DNA of 64,000 bases, taken from assembly GCF_003987345.1 (NCBI RefSeq), contig NZ_PIPP01000004.1:1-64000 (forward strand). The letters run 5' to 3'. Under the pieces are notes generated by a model. It had not been told where the DNA came from. It saw only the letters and a list, made by a program, of their open reading frames with translations, and searched no databases. Below, piece by piece: positions 54,831-62,892 of the stretch. The stretch is from Aliidiomarina shirensis. GTDB taxonomy: Bacteria > Pseudomonadota > Gammaproteobacteria > Enterobacterales > Alteromonadaceae. The position numbers and the translations under genes were made by a program. Each line of letters starts with the position of its first letter. Position 1 is the first letter of the stretch.

Positions 54831-55568
54831 AGATTTAGCATTTTTTTGTACTCTTGAGCTTATTCTGCCGATAAGTGACTTCATGTTTGCAAGAGATTCA
54901 TTCATATAATTTCTATCCATAATAAGCTTCTGGCCTTCACTTCCGCGTGCGAAATCGACAGCTTTCTTAATATATATCCGGTTGATCAAGCTTGAGTTAT
55001 GCACTAAAAGATCTCTGGATGCCTTGATTTCTATCCAGGAAGATTTCAGGTCTTCTTCAAGCTCAATATCGAGAACGATTTCCATATACTGAAATTGAAG
55101 AGTCGGTGCAGCGTAAAATAGAGATATTAGTTCCTTTTCAATGAGTGACTCGATAAGCTCTGAACGTGAAGGCCTGTCTATAACCTCGTTTACATCTATT
55201 TTTTTAATATGATCTACACCTTGAATTCTGGTTTTCAACTTTTTCTCGTCAAACCTCAATGCTAACGAAAGCACTTCGTTTAAAAATGCCTCAACCTGCG
55301 CAACCAGATAGGAAAATATTGATTTGTGAAGCTCATGCTCTTTTGCATTTTGAACAATCTTGGCAACTTGCTCCTTTGTTCGATTAACCTTCTTTTCTGG
55401 TTTCTTCGATGGAACAGGGAATTTTTTCGCTGTTAGTAAGGCTTCATCACCCAGTGCACCTTCGAGTGCCTCAATGGCTAGCGAACTCCAAATGAATACG
55501 TCATTGATGCTCTGTTGGTATTTAGTTCGTAGTGCACCTACTGATTTATGGTATTCGGATTTAGTCAC
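54825..55568 (-). CDS. HEPN-like protein with an RX4H motif (cassette gene, possible RNase)
   Basis: This 247-aa mostly helical protein carries RDLLVHN (Arg185, His190) in its C-terminal part. That matches the R-x4-6-H signature of HEPN ribonucleases of the RiboL-PSP/MAE-like groups, often found in toxin-antitoxin and abortive-infection loci. The N-terminal half is helical with a Lys-rich linker (about 48-66). No antitoxin gene is adjacent. The start is GTG with AAGGGA nine bases upstream. The stop lies in the attC. It is the cassette next to Hachiman and the first after repeat copy B. Confidence 0.65.
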   Translation of the reverse strand: MTKSEYHKSVGALRTKYQQSINDVFIWSSLAIEALEGALGDEALLTAKKFPVPSKKPEKKVNRTKEQVAKIVQNAKEHELHKSIFSYLVAQVEAFLNEVLSLALRFDEKKLKTRIQGVDHIKKIDVNEVIDRPSRSELIESLIEKELISLFYAAPTLQFQYMEIVLDIELEEDLKSSWIEIKASRDLLVHNSSLINRIYIKKAVDFARGSEGQKLIMDRNYMNESLANMKSLIGRISSRVQKNAKSA

Positions 55569-55589
55569 TTGAATACGTCCCTTTCAGCA

Positions 55590-55804
55590 TAACATTTGAA
55601 TACTATGCACACGTGGTGTATTGACAACAAAGAAAGGCGTGCGGGGTCGATGAATACTGAAGATTTCATGATCGGCTCCCTGTGTTCGTACGATACGATA
55701 CGATACGTGCATGCTCATTTGTGTTCGCATGCTTGCCTATTATTTAATCGATAACGTAAACCATAAACTGCTTGACACAATTAGGCAAGTTGATAATGTG
55801 CTTT
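55590..55804. repeat. Diverged direct copy of the 224-bp element (copy B), right end truncated
   Basis: This is homologous along its length to 45810-46033, with identical blocks such as GATTTCATGA, TGTTCGTAC, ACCATAAAC and AGGCAAGTTGATAATGTGC. The left end TAACATTTGAATACTATGCA ends in GTTATGC on the minus strand, where the HEPN cassette begins. The right terminal repeat is missing: homology stops after GTGCTT at 55804, at the chromosome junction. The 55569-55885 gap holds only this copy and the gcvP terminator. A minus-strand TTGTCA-N16-TAGTAT at its left end could drive the HEPN and Hachiman cassettes. Confidence 0.7.
55772..55799 (+). promoter_or_regulatory. Promoter-like sequence inside repeat copy B
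   Basis: A consensus -35 TTGACA (55772-55777), a 16-nt spacer and -10-like TAATGT (55794-55799) point to the right. In copy A the aligned -35 is weaker, and the promoter would read into the plus-strand cassettes beginning at 46045. In copy B it points at the end of gcvP. Confidence 0.4.
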
Positions 55805-55828
55805 GGCTGAAGCAGATACACGGCCATT

Positions 55829-55853
55829 AAAAAGCCCGCACAAGGCGGGCTTT
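55829..55853 (-). terminator. Rho-independent terminator after gcvP
   Basis: A 9-bp perfect stem AAAGCCCGC / GCGGGCTTT (55831-55839, 55845-55853) has a 5-nt loop. It is followed on the minus strand by T residues, 33 bp past the gcvP stop. Confidence 0.85.
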
Positions 55854-55885
55854 AACTTCTAAACGATTTATTTACGGCAAACAGC

Positions 55886-58771
55886 TTATTCCTGATAAGC
55901 CGATAACGGTGGGCAGCTGCAAACTAAGTTGCGGTCGCCGTAAACATCATCAATGCGGTTTACGCTTGGCCAGAACTTGTGGTCGCGCAGCCATGTTTTC
56001 GGGAAGCATGCTTCTTCACGAGTGTATGGGTGCTGCCAATCACCTGTTACATCAGCCAAGGTGTGCGGTGCATTCACTAGCGGGTTGTTATCCGCTGGCC
56101 ATTCGCCCGCAGCTACCTTATCAATCTCAGCTTTAATCGCGAGCATGGCATCGCAGAAGCGGTCCATTTCTGCTTTTGATTCTGATTCCGTAGGCTCAAT
56201 CATTAGCGTACCCGCTACTGGGAAGCTCATGGTTGGCGAGTGGAACCCGAAATCTTGCAGGCGCTTAGCAATATCAATTTCCGCAATACCGGTTTCTTCT
56301 TTCAGCGGGCGTAAATCGATAATACATTCGTGCGCTACACGGTCGTTTCGGCCAGTGAACAAGATTGGGAAGTGTTCACCTAAGCGTTTGGCCATATAGT
56401 TGGCGTTCAAAATCGCTACTTCCGAAGCTTTACGCAAGCCGGCGCTGCCCATCATGGCGATATACATCCACGAGATAGGCAAAATGCTGGCACTGCCATA
56501 AGGTGCAGCAGAAACCGCGCCATTGCCTTTCGCTAAACCGTTGCCATCGCTTAATACGTGGCCCGGTAAAAACGGAGCTAAGTGGCTTTTCACACCGATA
56601 GGGCCCATGCCAGGTCCGCCGCCGCCATGCGGAATACAGAAGGTTTTATGCAAGTTTAAGTGAGAAACATCTGAGCCGATGTAACCTGGTGATGTAACCC
56701 CTACTTGCGCGTTCATGTTGGCACCATCCATGTAAACTTGGCCGCCAAACTCATGCACGATATCGCAAATCTCGCGAATACCTTCTTCGTATACGCCGTG
56801 CGTAGAAGGATAGGTAACCATGGCACAGCTCAGGTTATCCGCTACTTCTGAGGCCTTCGCGCGTAAATCGGCGATATCCACGTTGCCTTTTTTATCGCAC
56901 GCAACAACCACTACTTTCATGCTCGCCATTTGTGCTGAAGCCGGATTGGTACCGTGTGCTGATTCTGGAATCAAGCATACGTTGCGGTGCGCTTCACCAC
57001 GGCTTGCATGATAGCGTTGAATCGCTAATAAACCGGCGTATTCACCTTGTGCGCCCGAGTTTGGTTGCATCGAAAGGTTATCGTAGCCAGTGATATCAAT
57101 TAACCAATCAGAAAGGGTTTCCAGCATTTCTGCATAGCCCTGCGCCTGATCTAATGGGCAGAACGGATGCAAACCACCAAATTCTGGCCATGTAATTGGG
57201 ATCATTTCAGCGGTAGCATTCAACTTCATGGTGCACGAGCCCAATGAAATCATGCTGTGATTCAAGGCTAAATCTTTGCCTTCAAGCTGACGAATATAAC
57301 GCAGCATTTCAGTTTCAGAGTGATACTGGTTAAATACTTCGTGGGTTAGGAACTTGCTTTCGCGCTTGAGGTTCGCCGGAATAGACGCGCCTTTATCAGC
57401 GCAATCTGCATCTAGGTTATCCACATCTAAGCCGTGGCCTTCGCCCAAAATCACATTGAACAAGGTATCGATATCTGCACGGTTTTTCGCTTCATCTAAG
57501 CTAATACCAAGGAAACCTGGGCGATCGGTGCGGAAGTTCACTTCTGCCGCTGTTGCGCGCTCTAAAATAGCGTTGCGCACATCACCGCTAGCTTTAATAG
57601 TAATGGTATCGAACCAAGTAGAATTAACTGGCGTGAAGCCCTTCTCAGTTAAGCCTGCCGCTAGAATATCGGTTAAGCGGTGAATGCGGCCAGCAATGTT
57701 TTTCAAGCCTTCAGGGCCATGATAAACCGCATAGAACGATGCGATGTTGGCTAACAACACCTGCGCGGTACAAATATTCGACGTCGCTTTCTCGCGGCGA
57801 ATATGTTGTTCACGGGTTTGCATAGCCATACGCAGAGCTGTTTTACCGCGTGAATCTTTTGATACACCGATAATACGGCCAGGCAACGCACGTTTGAATT
57901 TTTCACGGGTTGCAAAGAATGCCGCGTGTGGACCACCGTAGCCCATTGGCACACCAAAGCGTTGCGCCGAACCGAACACCATATCCGCGCCCATTTCACC
58001 CGGTGATTTACAAGCAACTAAGCTCATTAAATCAGTAGCTACTGCCACTAAACCTTTGTTGGCTTGAACCGCTGCAATTACGTCGGTTAAATCGAGAAGC
58101 TCACCATTTTCGGCTGGGCTTTGTAGTAACGCACCAAACACATCGTAATTTGCCGCTTCATGCCACGCGCCTTGCACGATTTCGAAGCCGAACATTTCTG
58201 CCCGTGCTTTTACTACATCAACGGTTTGTGGAAACACGTTATCGGCAATAAAGAATACGTTCGATTTTGATTTGCTCACGCGCTGCGCCATCGCCATCGC
58301 TTCTGCCGCTGCAGTGGCTTCATCTAACAATGATGCGCTGGCCATTTCCATACCAGTTAAATCAATGGTTACCTGTTGGAAATTCAAAATTGCCTGTAAA
58401 CGGCCTTGCGCAATTTCTGGCTGATAAGGCGTATAAGCAGTGTACCAACCCGGATTTTCTAAAACGTTGCGCAGAATCACATTTGGCAACAAAGTATCGT
58501 AGTAACCCATACCAATGTAGCTAGAAAACACTTTGTTTTTCTTTGCTATTTTACGCAGGCGTGCAAGCGCATCGCGCTCTGTCATGGCGCCGCCTACTTG
58601 CAAAAATGGTTCGCGCAAAATCGAGCCTGGCACGGTTTGTGCTGTCATATCTTCAAGGCTTTTGGCCCCTACAAGCGCCAGCATATCTTGCTGTTCTTGG
58701 GCATCTGGGCCGATGTGGCGGGATACAAATTCTTCGTGATTTTCTAGCTGGGTTAGCGTTTTACTGCTCAT
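55886..58771 (-). CDS. gcvP: Glycine dehydrogenase (decarboxylating), P-protein
   Basis: The P-protein decarboxylates glycine and passes the aminomethyl group to lipoyl-GcvH. At 961 aa it is the single-chain homodimeric form. The PLP lysine is in [16 protein letters not shown] (about 705), and the N-terminal start RHIGP and the block [14 protein letters not shown] are typical. It is the third gene after gcvT and gcvH, but a hairpin-rich 185-bp gap separates it from gcvH. Confidence 0.97.
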   Translation of the reverse strand: MSSKTLTQLENHEEFVSRHIGPDAQEQQDMLALVGAKSLEDMTAQTVPGSILREPFLQVGGAMTERDALARLRKIAKKNKVFSSYIGMGYYDTLLPNVILRNVLENPGWYTAYTPYQPEIAQGRLQAILNFQQVTIDLTGMEMASASLLDEATAAAEAMAMAQRVSKSKSNVFFIADNVFPQTVDVVKARAEMFGFEIVQGAWHEAANYDVFGALLQSPAENGELLDLTDVIAAVQANKGLVAVATDLMSLVACKSPGEMGADMVFGSAQRFGVPMGYGGPHAAFFATREKFKRALPGRIIGVSKDSRGKTALRMAMQTREQHIRREKATSNICTAQVLLANIASFYAVYHGPEGLKNIAGRIHRLTDILAAGLTEKGFTPVNSTWFDTITIKASGDVRNAILERATAAEVNFRTDRPGFLGISLDEAKNRADIDTLFNVILGEGHGLDVDNLDADCADKGASIPANLKRESKFLTHEVFNQYHSETEMLRYIRQLEGKDLALNHSMISLGSCTMKLNATAEMIPITWPEFGGLHPFCPLDQAQGYAEMLETLSDWLIDITGYDNLSMQPNSGAQGEYAGLLAIQRYHASRGEAHRNVCLIPESAHGTNPASAQMASMKVVVVACDKKGNVDIADLRAKASEVADNLSCAMVTYPSTHGVYEEGIREICDIVHEFGGQVYMDGANMNAQVGVTSPGYIGSDVSHLNLHKTFCIPHGGGGPGMGPIGVKSHLAPFLPGHVLSDGNGLAKGNGAVSAAPYGSASILPISWMYIAMMGSAGLRKASEVAILNANYMAKRLGEHFPILFTGRNDRVAHECIIDLRPLKEETGIAEIDIAKRLQDFGFHSPTMSFPVAGTLMIEPTESESKAEMDRFCDAMLAIKAEIDKVAAGEWPADNNPLVNAPHTLADVTGDWQHPYTREEACFPKTWLRDHKFWPSVNRIDDVYGDRNLVCSCPPLSAYQE

Positions 58772-58847
58772 TTGCCTGATCCTGGTTTACTGTAATTATC
58801 GCTACAGTGTTTAAGAAATTACGGGCGTTCATACCTAAATTTTCTTT

Positions 58848-58909
58848 ACTTTCGTTCGCGTTAAAACGCGCAAACATGCGCAGCACTTAATGATTTAACG
58901 CGCGAAAGT
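58848..58909 (-). other. Large imperfect hairpin in the gcvH-gcvP gap
   Basis: ACTTTCGTTCGCGTTAAA (58848-58865) pairs with TTTAACGCGCGAAAGT (58894-58909) apart from a two-base bulge, and the loop contains a smaller GCG-rich stem. It would form in the mRNA between gcvH and gcvP or as DNA near a gcvP promoter. Confidence 0.5.
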
Positions 58910-58917
58910 AAGAAGAA

Positions 58918-58940
58918 AGCCCCGGCAATCTGCCAGGGCT
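58918..58940 (-). terminator. Terminator-like hairpin after gcvH
   Basis: On the minus strand AGCCCTGGCA and TGCCGGGGCT form a 10-bp stem with one G-U pair and a 3-nt loop, followed by TTCTTCTT. It lies 16 bp past gcvH, inside the gcv operon. It could attenuate gcvP expression relative to gcvT and gcvH. Confidence 0.65.
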
Positions 58941-58956
58941 CTTCGTGCTTTAATGC

Positions 58957-59346
58957 TTATTCTTCTTCAATTGAAGCAGCGTAGCTTTCCGCATCAAGCA
59001 AGCTTTCTAATTCGCTTTCATCGTCGGCTTTAATCTTAAATAACCAACCATCACCGTAAGGGTCGCTGTTTACCAATTCTGGAGAATCTTCCAATTCTTC
59101 ATTTACCGATAAAATTTCACCCGCGATAGGCGCATAAATATCAGAAGCGGCCTTTACCGATTCAGCAACTGCTACATCATCGCCAGCAGCAACGTTATCG
59201 CCTACTTCAGGCAGTTCTACAAAAACCATATCGCCCAATAATTCTTGAGCGTGCTCACTAATACCTACGGTGTACACGCCATCGCCTTCACTGCGAATCC
59301 ATTCGTGTGAGGATGCATACTTTAATTCGTTTGGTACATTGCTCAT
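58957..59346 (-). CDS. gcvH: Glycine cleavage system H protein (lipoyl carrier)
   Basis: This 129-aa carrier shuttles the aminomethyl group between the P and T proteins and electrons to the L protein. The lipoylated lysine is Lys65 in [15 protein letters not shown]. The fold motifs [21 protein letters not shown] and YGDGWLFKI match E. coli GcvH. It follows gcvT by 81 bp. Confidence 0.97.
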   Translation of the reverse strand: MSNVPNELKYASSHEWIRSEGDGVYTVGISEHAQELLGDMVFVELPEVGDNVAAGDDVAVAESVKAASDIYAPIAGEILSVNEELEDSPELVNSDPYGDGWLFKIKADDESELESLLDAESYAASIEEE

Positions 59347-59427
59347 GATTTAACCCTTACCTAAGCCTTTACAGGCACTGTGTTGTTATTAATTGAATCA
59401 ATTTTAGAACGCTTGCCAACCGAATGG

Positions 59428-60519
59428 TTAGCTAACCGCTTTGCCGTTGCGAACGAAAGACGGCTTCACAACTTTTACTGTAACTAATTTTTTGCGCATT
59501 TCCACCTGAGCGGTTTCGCCAACAGGTTGTGGCACTCGAGCCATCGCTACACTGTAACCTAAAGTTGGCGAGAAAGTACCTGAAGTAATAACGCCTTCAC
59601 CACCTTCCACAATTACTTTTAAGCCACCGCGGAGCACGCCTTTTTCTTCCATAACCAAACCAACTAACTTCTCGGTTCCTGCAGCTTTTTGTGCTTCTAA
59701 TGCGGCACGGCCAACAAAATCCCGATCGCTTGGTTCAAACGCTACCGACCAAGCCATGTTAGCGGCTAATGGCGATACGGTTTCATCCATATCTTGGCCA
59801 TATAAATTCATACCGGCTTCTAAGCGCAACGTATCACGCGCACCCAAACCACATGGTTTAACGCCAGCAGCGATTAATTTATCCCACACGGCACCTACAG
59901 TATCATTTGGAATAATAATTTCGTAGCCAGCCTCACCGGTGTAGCCAGTAGTTGCTACAAACAAATCGTCTAGTTGGATACCCACGAAAGGCTTAAGCTC
60001 ACTCACTTGCGCGTGTTGCTCAGCGTTCATTAATACTGCAACTTTCTCTTTCGCTGCTGGGCCTTGTACCGCGATCATGGCAAATTCTGTGCGCTCAGTG
60101 ATGGCAACATCAAACTCACCGCTTTGTGTTTCTAACCACGCCATATCTTTATCGCGTGTGGCTGAGTTAACAACCAAACGGTAAGAATCTTCGTTGAAGA
60201 AATACACGATCAAATCATCGATTACACCGCCGTCGTTATTCAACATAGCGCTGTAAAGTGCTTTACCTGGAGTTTGCAGTTTTGCCACATCGTTCGCTAA
60301 CAGGTGGCGTAGGTAAGGTTTCGCATCACGGCCGGTAACATCCACTATAGTCATGTGGGATACATCGAACATGCCAACATCGCGGCGCACTGCATGGTGT
60401 TCTTCAATTTGAGAACCGTAATTCAACGGCATATCCCAACCATGAAAATCAACCATTTTCGCGCCAGCAGCCAAATGATTCGGGTAAAGCGGAGTACGTT
60501 TCGTCGCAGTTAATGCCAT
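59428..60519 (-). CDS. gcvT: Aminomethyltransferase (glycine cleavage T protein)
   Basis: GcvT transfers the one-carbon unit from aminomethyl-GcvH to tetrahydrofolate, releasing ammonia. The 363-aa length and family blocks are typical: [16 protein letters not shown] at the start, [17 protein letters not shown] (folate site), [14 protein letters not shown] with the active-site Asp, and [12 protein letters not shown]. It is the first gene of the operon with a good promoter upstream. I found no glycine riboswitch in its leader. Confidence 0.97.
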   Translation of the reverse strand: MALTATKRTPLYPNHLAAGAKMVDFHGWDMPLNYGSQIEEHHAVRRDVGMFDVSHMTIVDVTGRDAKPYLRHLLANDVAKLQTPGKALYSAMLNNDGGVIDDLIVYFFNEDSYRLVVNSATRDKDMAWLETQSGEFDVAITERTEFAMIAVQGPAAKEKVAVLMNAEQHAQVSELKPFVGIQLDDLFVATTGYTGEAGYEIIIPNDTVGAVWDKLIAAGVKPCGLGARDTLRLEAGMNLYGQDMDETVSPLAANMAWSVAFEPSDRDFVGRAALEAQKAAGTEKLVGLVMEEKGVLRGGLKVIVEGGEGVITSGTFSPTLGYSVAMARVPQPVGETAQVEMRKKLVTVKVVKPSFVRNGKAVS

Positions 60520-60569
60520 AAGTTGCGCTCACTTCTCTGTAGTTTTTTTGTGCAATCAGAATGGGCATC

Positions 60570-60598
60570 ATTATAGAAGCCAAGTGCCTTTGCAACAA
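60570..60598 (-). promoter_or_regulatory. Putative promoter of gcvTHP
   Basis: On the minus strand there is -35-like TTGTTG (60598-60593), a 17-nt spacer and a perfect -10 TATAAT (60575-60570), about 50 bp before gcvT. Transcription would start near 60563. The 236-bp gap to the divergent LysR gene leaves room for LysR-type binding sites. Confidence 0.55.
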
Positions 60599-60755
60599 AT
60601 TAAAAACCACAATAACAGTATTTATAAAATTTATACTTCGTACGCTAAAATTGATATTATTAATAGCAACAATCACTTTGACGATATTTGAAGCGCCATA
60701 TACACGCGCCAAGTACACGCATCAAATACGCGATTAACTGCCTGAGTACGCCAAA

Positions 60756-61616
60756 ATGAATAGCTTATCGTTAGAAAGCCTACGCTCGTTTATTACGGTT
60801 ACCGATTTGCAAAGCTACACCCAAGCCGGTGAACGGCTGGGCCGCTCGCAACCGGCCATCAGTTTGCAAATAAAACGCCTCGAAGAGCGCATTGATCACG
60901 CCGTGTTCGAGCGCCAGGGTAACAAACTAAAACTGACGCCCGCGGGCCAAGATCTTTACCAAGGTGCCCGGCAGTTGCTAGCGATGCATGATCAACTGCT
61001 TGCGCGTTTTGCGAAAGCGCCAATATCTGGCCAGGTGCGCCTAGGTATTCCAAGTGAGTTTGCCACGGCATTGTTGCCACGCATACTTGGCCAATTCGCC
61101 AGTAGCTACCCGCAAATAACACTTGAGGTTACTTCTGCGCTCAGCCGCGAACTGCGTTTGGGCGCCAGCCGAGGGCAATTCGATATTATTCTCACGGTTG
61201 CGGAGCAAGCTCCGGAAGATTCGGTAAAGGTTAAAGAAGATGAATTAGTTTGGGTTGCCGGCCGCCCTGATTTTCAATGGCAAGGTGCGGTGCCCTTAGT
61301 ATTAGCCGCCGAGGGCTGCATTTATCGCCGCCGCGCACTACAAACGCTAAAAAGTGGTAATAGTGCCTGCCGAATTGCCTACACCAATAGCGATTTAACG
61401 GGTATTAGTAGCGCACTGAAAAGCGATTTAGGTATCACCGTGCTCGCCCGCAGCTCGTTACCGAATGATTTGATAGAAATGAAAGGTGCCGAGCTATTGC
61501 CACAATTGCCACCTCTCGGCACGGTAGGTATTTATTTAGAGCGCCACGGCTCTCGAAAAAACGATGCGGCAGAGCATCTATTGGAATACCTGCACGAGTA
61601 TTTAAACCCTGCCTAA
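60756..61616 (+). CDS. LysR-family transcriptional regulator
   Basis: This 286-aa protein has an N-terminal winged helix-turn-helix (LESLRSFITVTDLQSYTQAG, then LGRSQPAISLQIKRLEE) and a LysR substrate-binding domain from about 90. It is transcribed divergently from gcvT, the usual layout of a LysR regulator and its target. It may therefore control glycine cleavage, as GcvA does in E. coli, but the sequence does not look like a clear GcvA ortholog. It could also control unrelated genes. Confidence 0.87.
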   Translation: MNSLSLESLRSFITVTDLQSYTQAGERLGRSQPAISLQIKRLEERIDHAVFERQGNKLKLTPAGQDLYQGARQLLAMHDQLLARFAKAPISGQVRLGIPSEFATALLPRILGQFASSYPQITLEVTSALSRELRLGASRGQFDIILTVAEQAPEDSVKVKEDELVWVAGRPDFQWQGAVPLVLAAEGCIYRRRALQTLKSGNSACRIAYTNSDLTGISSALKSDLGITVLARSSLPNDLIEMKGAELLPQLPPLGTVGIYLERHGSRKNDAAEHLLEYLHEYLNPA

Positions 61617-61628
61617 ATTATTTTTTTG

Positions 61629-62819
61629 CTAACCCAGTTCATTCGCTTGGCGAAGAAAGAAATCTTTTACCGGGTTGGTTTGATTTACCAAGCTTAACCC
61701 AACCGAACGCGCGGCTTTTAACACCGGGTTAGTGCCGGTAAATAGCTGGTGGAAACCTTCCATCGTGGCGATATGCCGAACCGCGGCGGCTTTCCGTGCG
61801 CGCTCATAACCGCGCAACGCCCGGCTTAGTTCATGGTTATCCCACTGCCCGTTTAACGTACCCAAGGCATTGAGTTTATTCGCGAGGTGAAACGCATCGC
61901 CAAAACCCAAATTTGCCCCTTGGCCTGCTAACGGATGAATCGTGTGCGCAGCATCGCCCACTAACACCTGGCGGCCATGCACCCATTCTTGGGCATATTG
62001 CATCACGAGCGGAAAGCTCATGCGCTCACTTACCGGTTTTAATAAGCCAATACAGTTGTTGCTCGCCACTGTGAGTTGCTGGCTGAATGCTTCTTCGGGC
62101 ATTCCGCACAGTTCTTGGGCTTCTGTGCTTGGCAAACTCCACACAATTGAACACTGGTGCGGATTCGCCATCGGCAGCAACGCGAGTGGCCCACCGGCAA
62201 GAAACACTTGCCGAGCGATACCTTCATGCGGTTCGCTTGATTCAACGGTTGCTACTAGGCCTTGTTGTTCATAATCGCGATGGATAACCGGTGTGCCGAC
62301 ATGCTCGCGCAATTGCGAACGAGCACCATCAGCGGCTACCAACAGCTGCGCCAAAATTACGTTGCCGTTATCCAGCTCAACGCTAACATCGTTTTCGTGA
62401 TACTCAGGCTTCGCAATGCCCACGCCCGATACCAATTCCACGCCCACGTTTTTCGCCTGTTGCCAAAGCGCCGCTACCAACACTTGGTTCTCGAGGATGG
62501 TGCCTAAGGAAACAAGATCAGCTTGCGCCGCAGTAAACTCAATCTTGCCAAAACTATCATGCTCCCAAACCGACATGCCTTGATAAGGCGCAATTCGTTC
62601 CTGCGGTAATCGTTCCCACGCGCCGAGCTCGGTGAGCCATTGTTGTGCTCCGGAATTAATAGCACTTACTCGCAACGTTGGCTGCTCCGGCATTGTTTCC
62701 GGATGTTCATTGCGCTCAACCACCACCACACGGCGCCCAGCTTTAGCTAACGAAATAGCGAGCGCCAAGCCAACCATTCCGCCGCCAACAATTAAAACCT
62801 GAGTGCGTTGTAATGCCAT
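61629..62819 (-). CDS. ubiI: UbiH/UbiI-family FAD-dependent ubiquinone hydroxylase
   Basis: This 396-aa flavoprotein monooxygenase has the dinucleotide-binding GGGMVGLALA at the N-terminus, the DG motif LLVAADGARSQLREH, and VGDAAHTIHPLAGQGANLGFGD. These match the ubiquinone-ring hydroxylase family (UbiH, UbiI, UbiF). It lies downstream of a UbiH-like gene, as ubiI does in E. coli, so UbiI (C5 hydroxylation) is the best guess; UbiF-type activity is possible. GGAG five bases before the ATG supports the start. Confidence 0.85.
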   Translation of the reverse strand: MALQRTQVLIVGGGMVGLALAISLAKAGRRVVVVERNEHPETMPEQPTLRVSAINSGAQQWLTELGAWERLPQERIAPYQGMSVWEHDSFGKIEFTAAQADLVSLGTILENQVLVAALWQQAKNVGVELVSGVGIAKPEYHENDVSVELDNGNVILAQLLVAADGARSQLREHVGTPVIHRDYEQQGLVATVESSEPHEGIARQVFLAGGPLALLPMANPHQCSIVWSLPSTEAQELCGMPEEAFSQQLTVASNNCIGLLKPVSERMSFPLVMQYAQEWVHGRQVLVGDAAHTIHPLAGQGANLGFGDAFHLANKLNALGTLNGQWDNHELSRALRGYERARKAAAVRHIATMEGFHQLFTGTNPVLKAARSVGLSLVNQTNPVKDFFLRQANELG

Positions 62820-62892
62820 GAGAACTCCAAAAAATTGCGATGCCTAGATTACGATGCCTAAATTCTGGTGCGTAGATACAGTGTAGAGCGTA

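Noticed and set aside
55691-55706. Short CGATA tandem repeat inside copy B
   Set aside because: Only about three copies, absent from copy A; probably slippage rather than a CRISPR or binding array.
45691-55885. Search for an integrase, transposase or insertion sequence in the accessory region
   Set aside because: No ORF has tyrosine recombinase or transposase motifs. The region is explained better as cassettes without intI.
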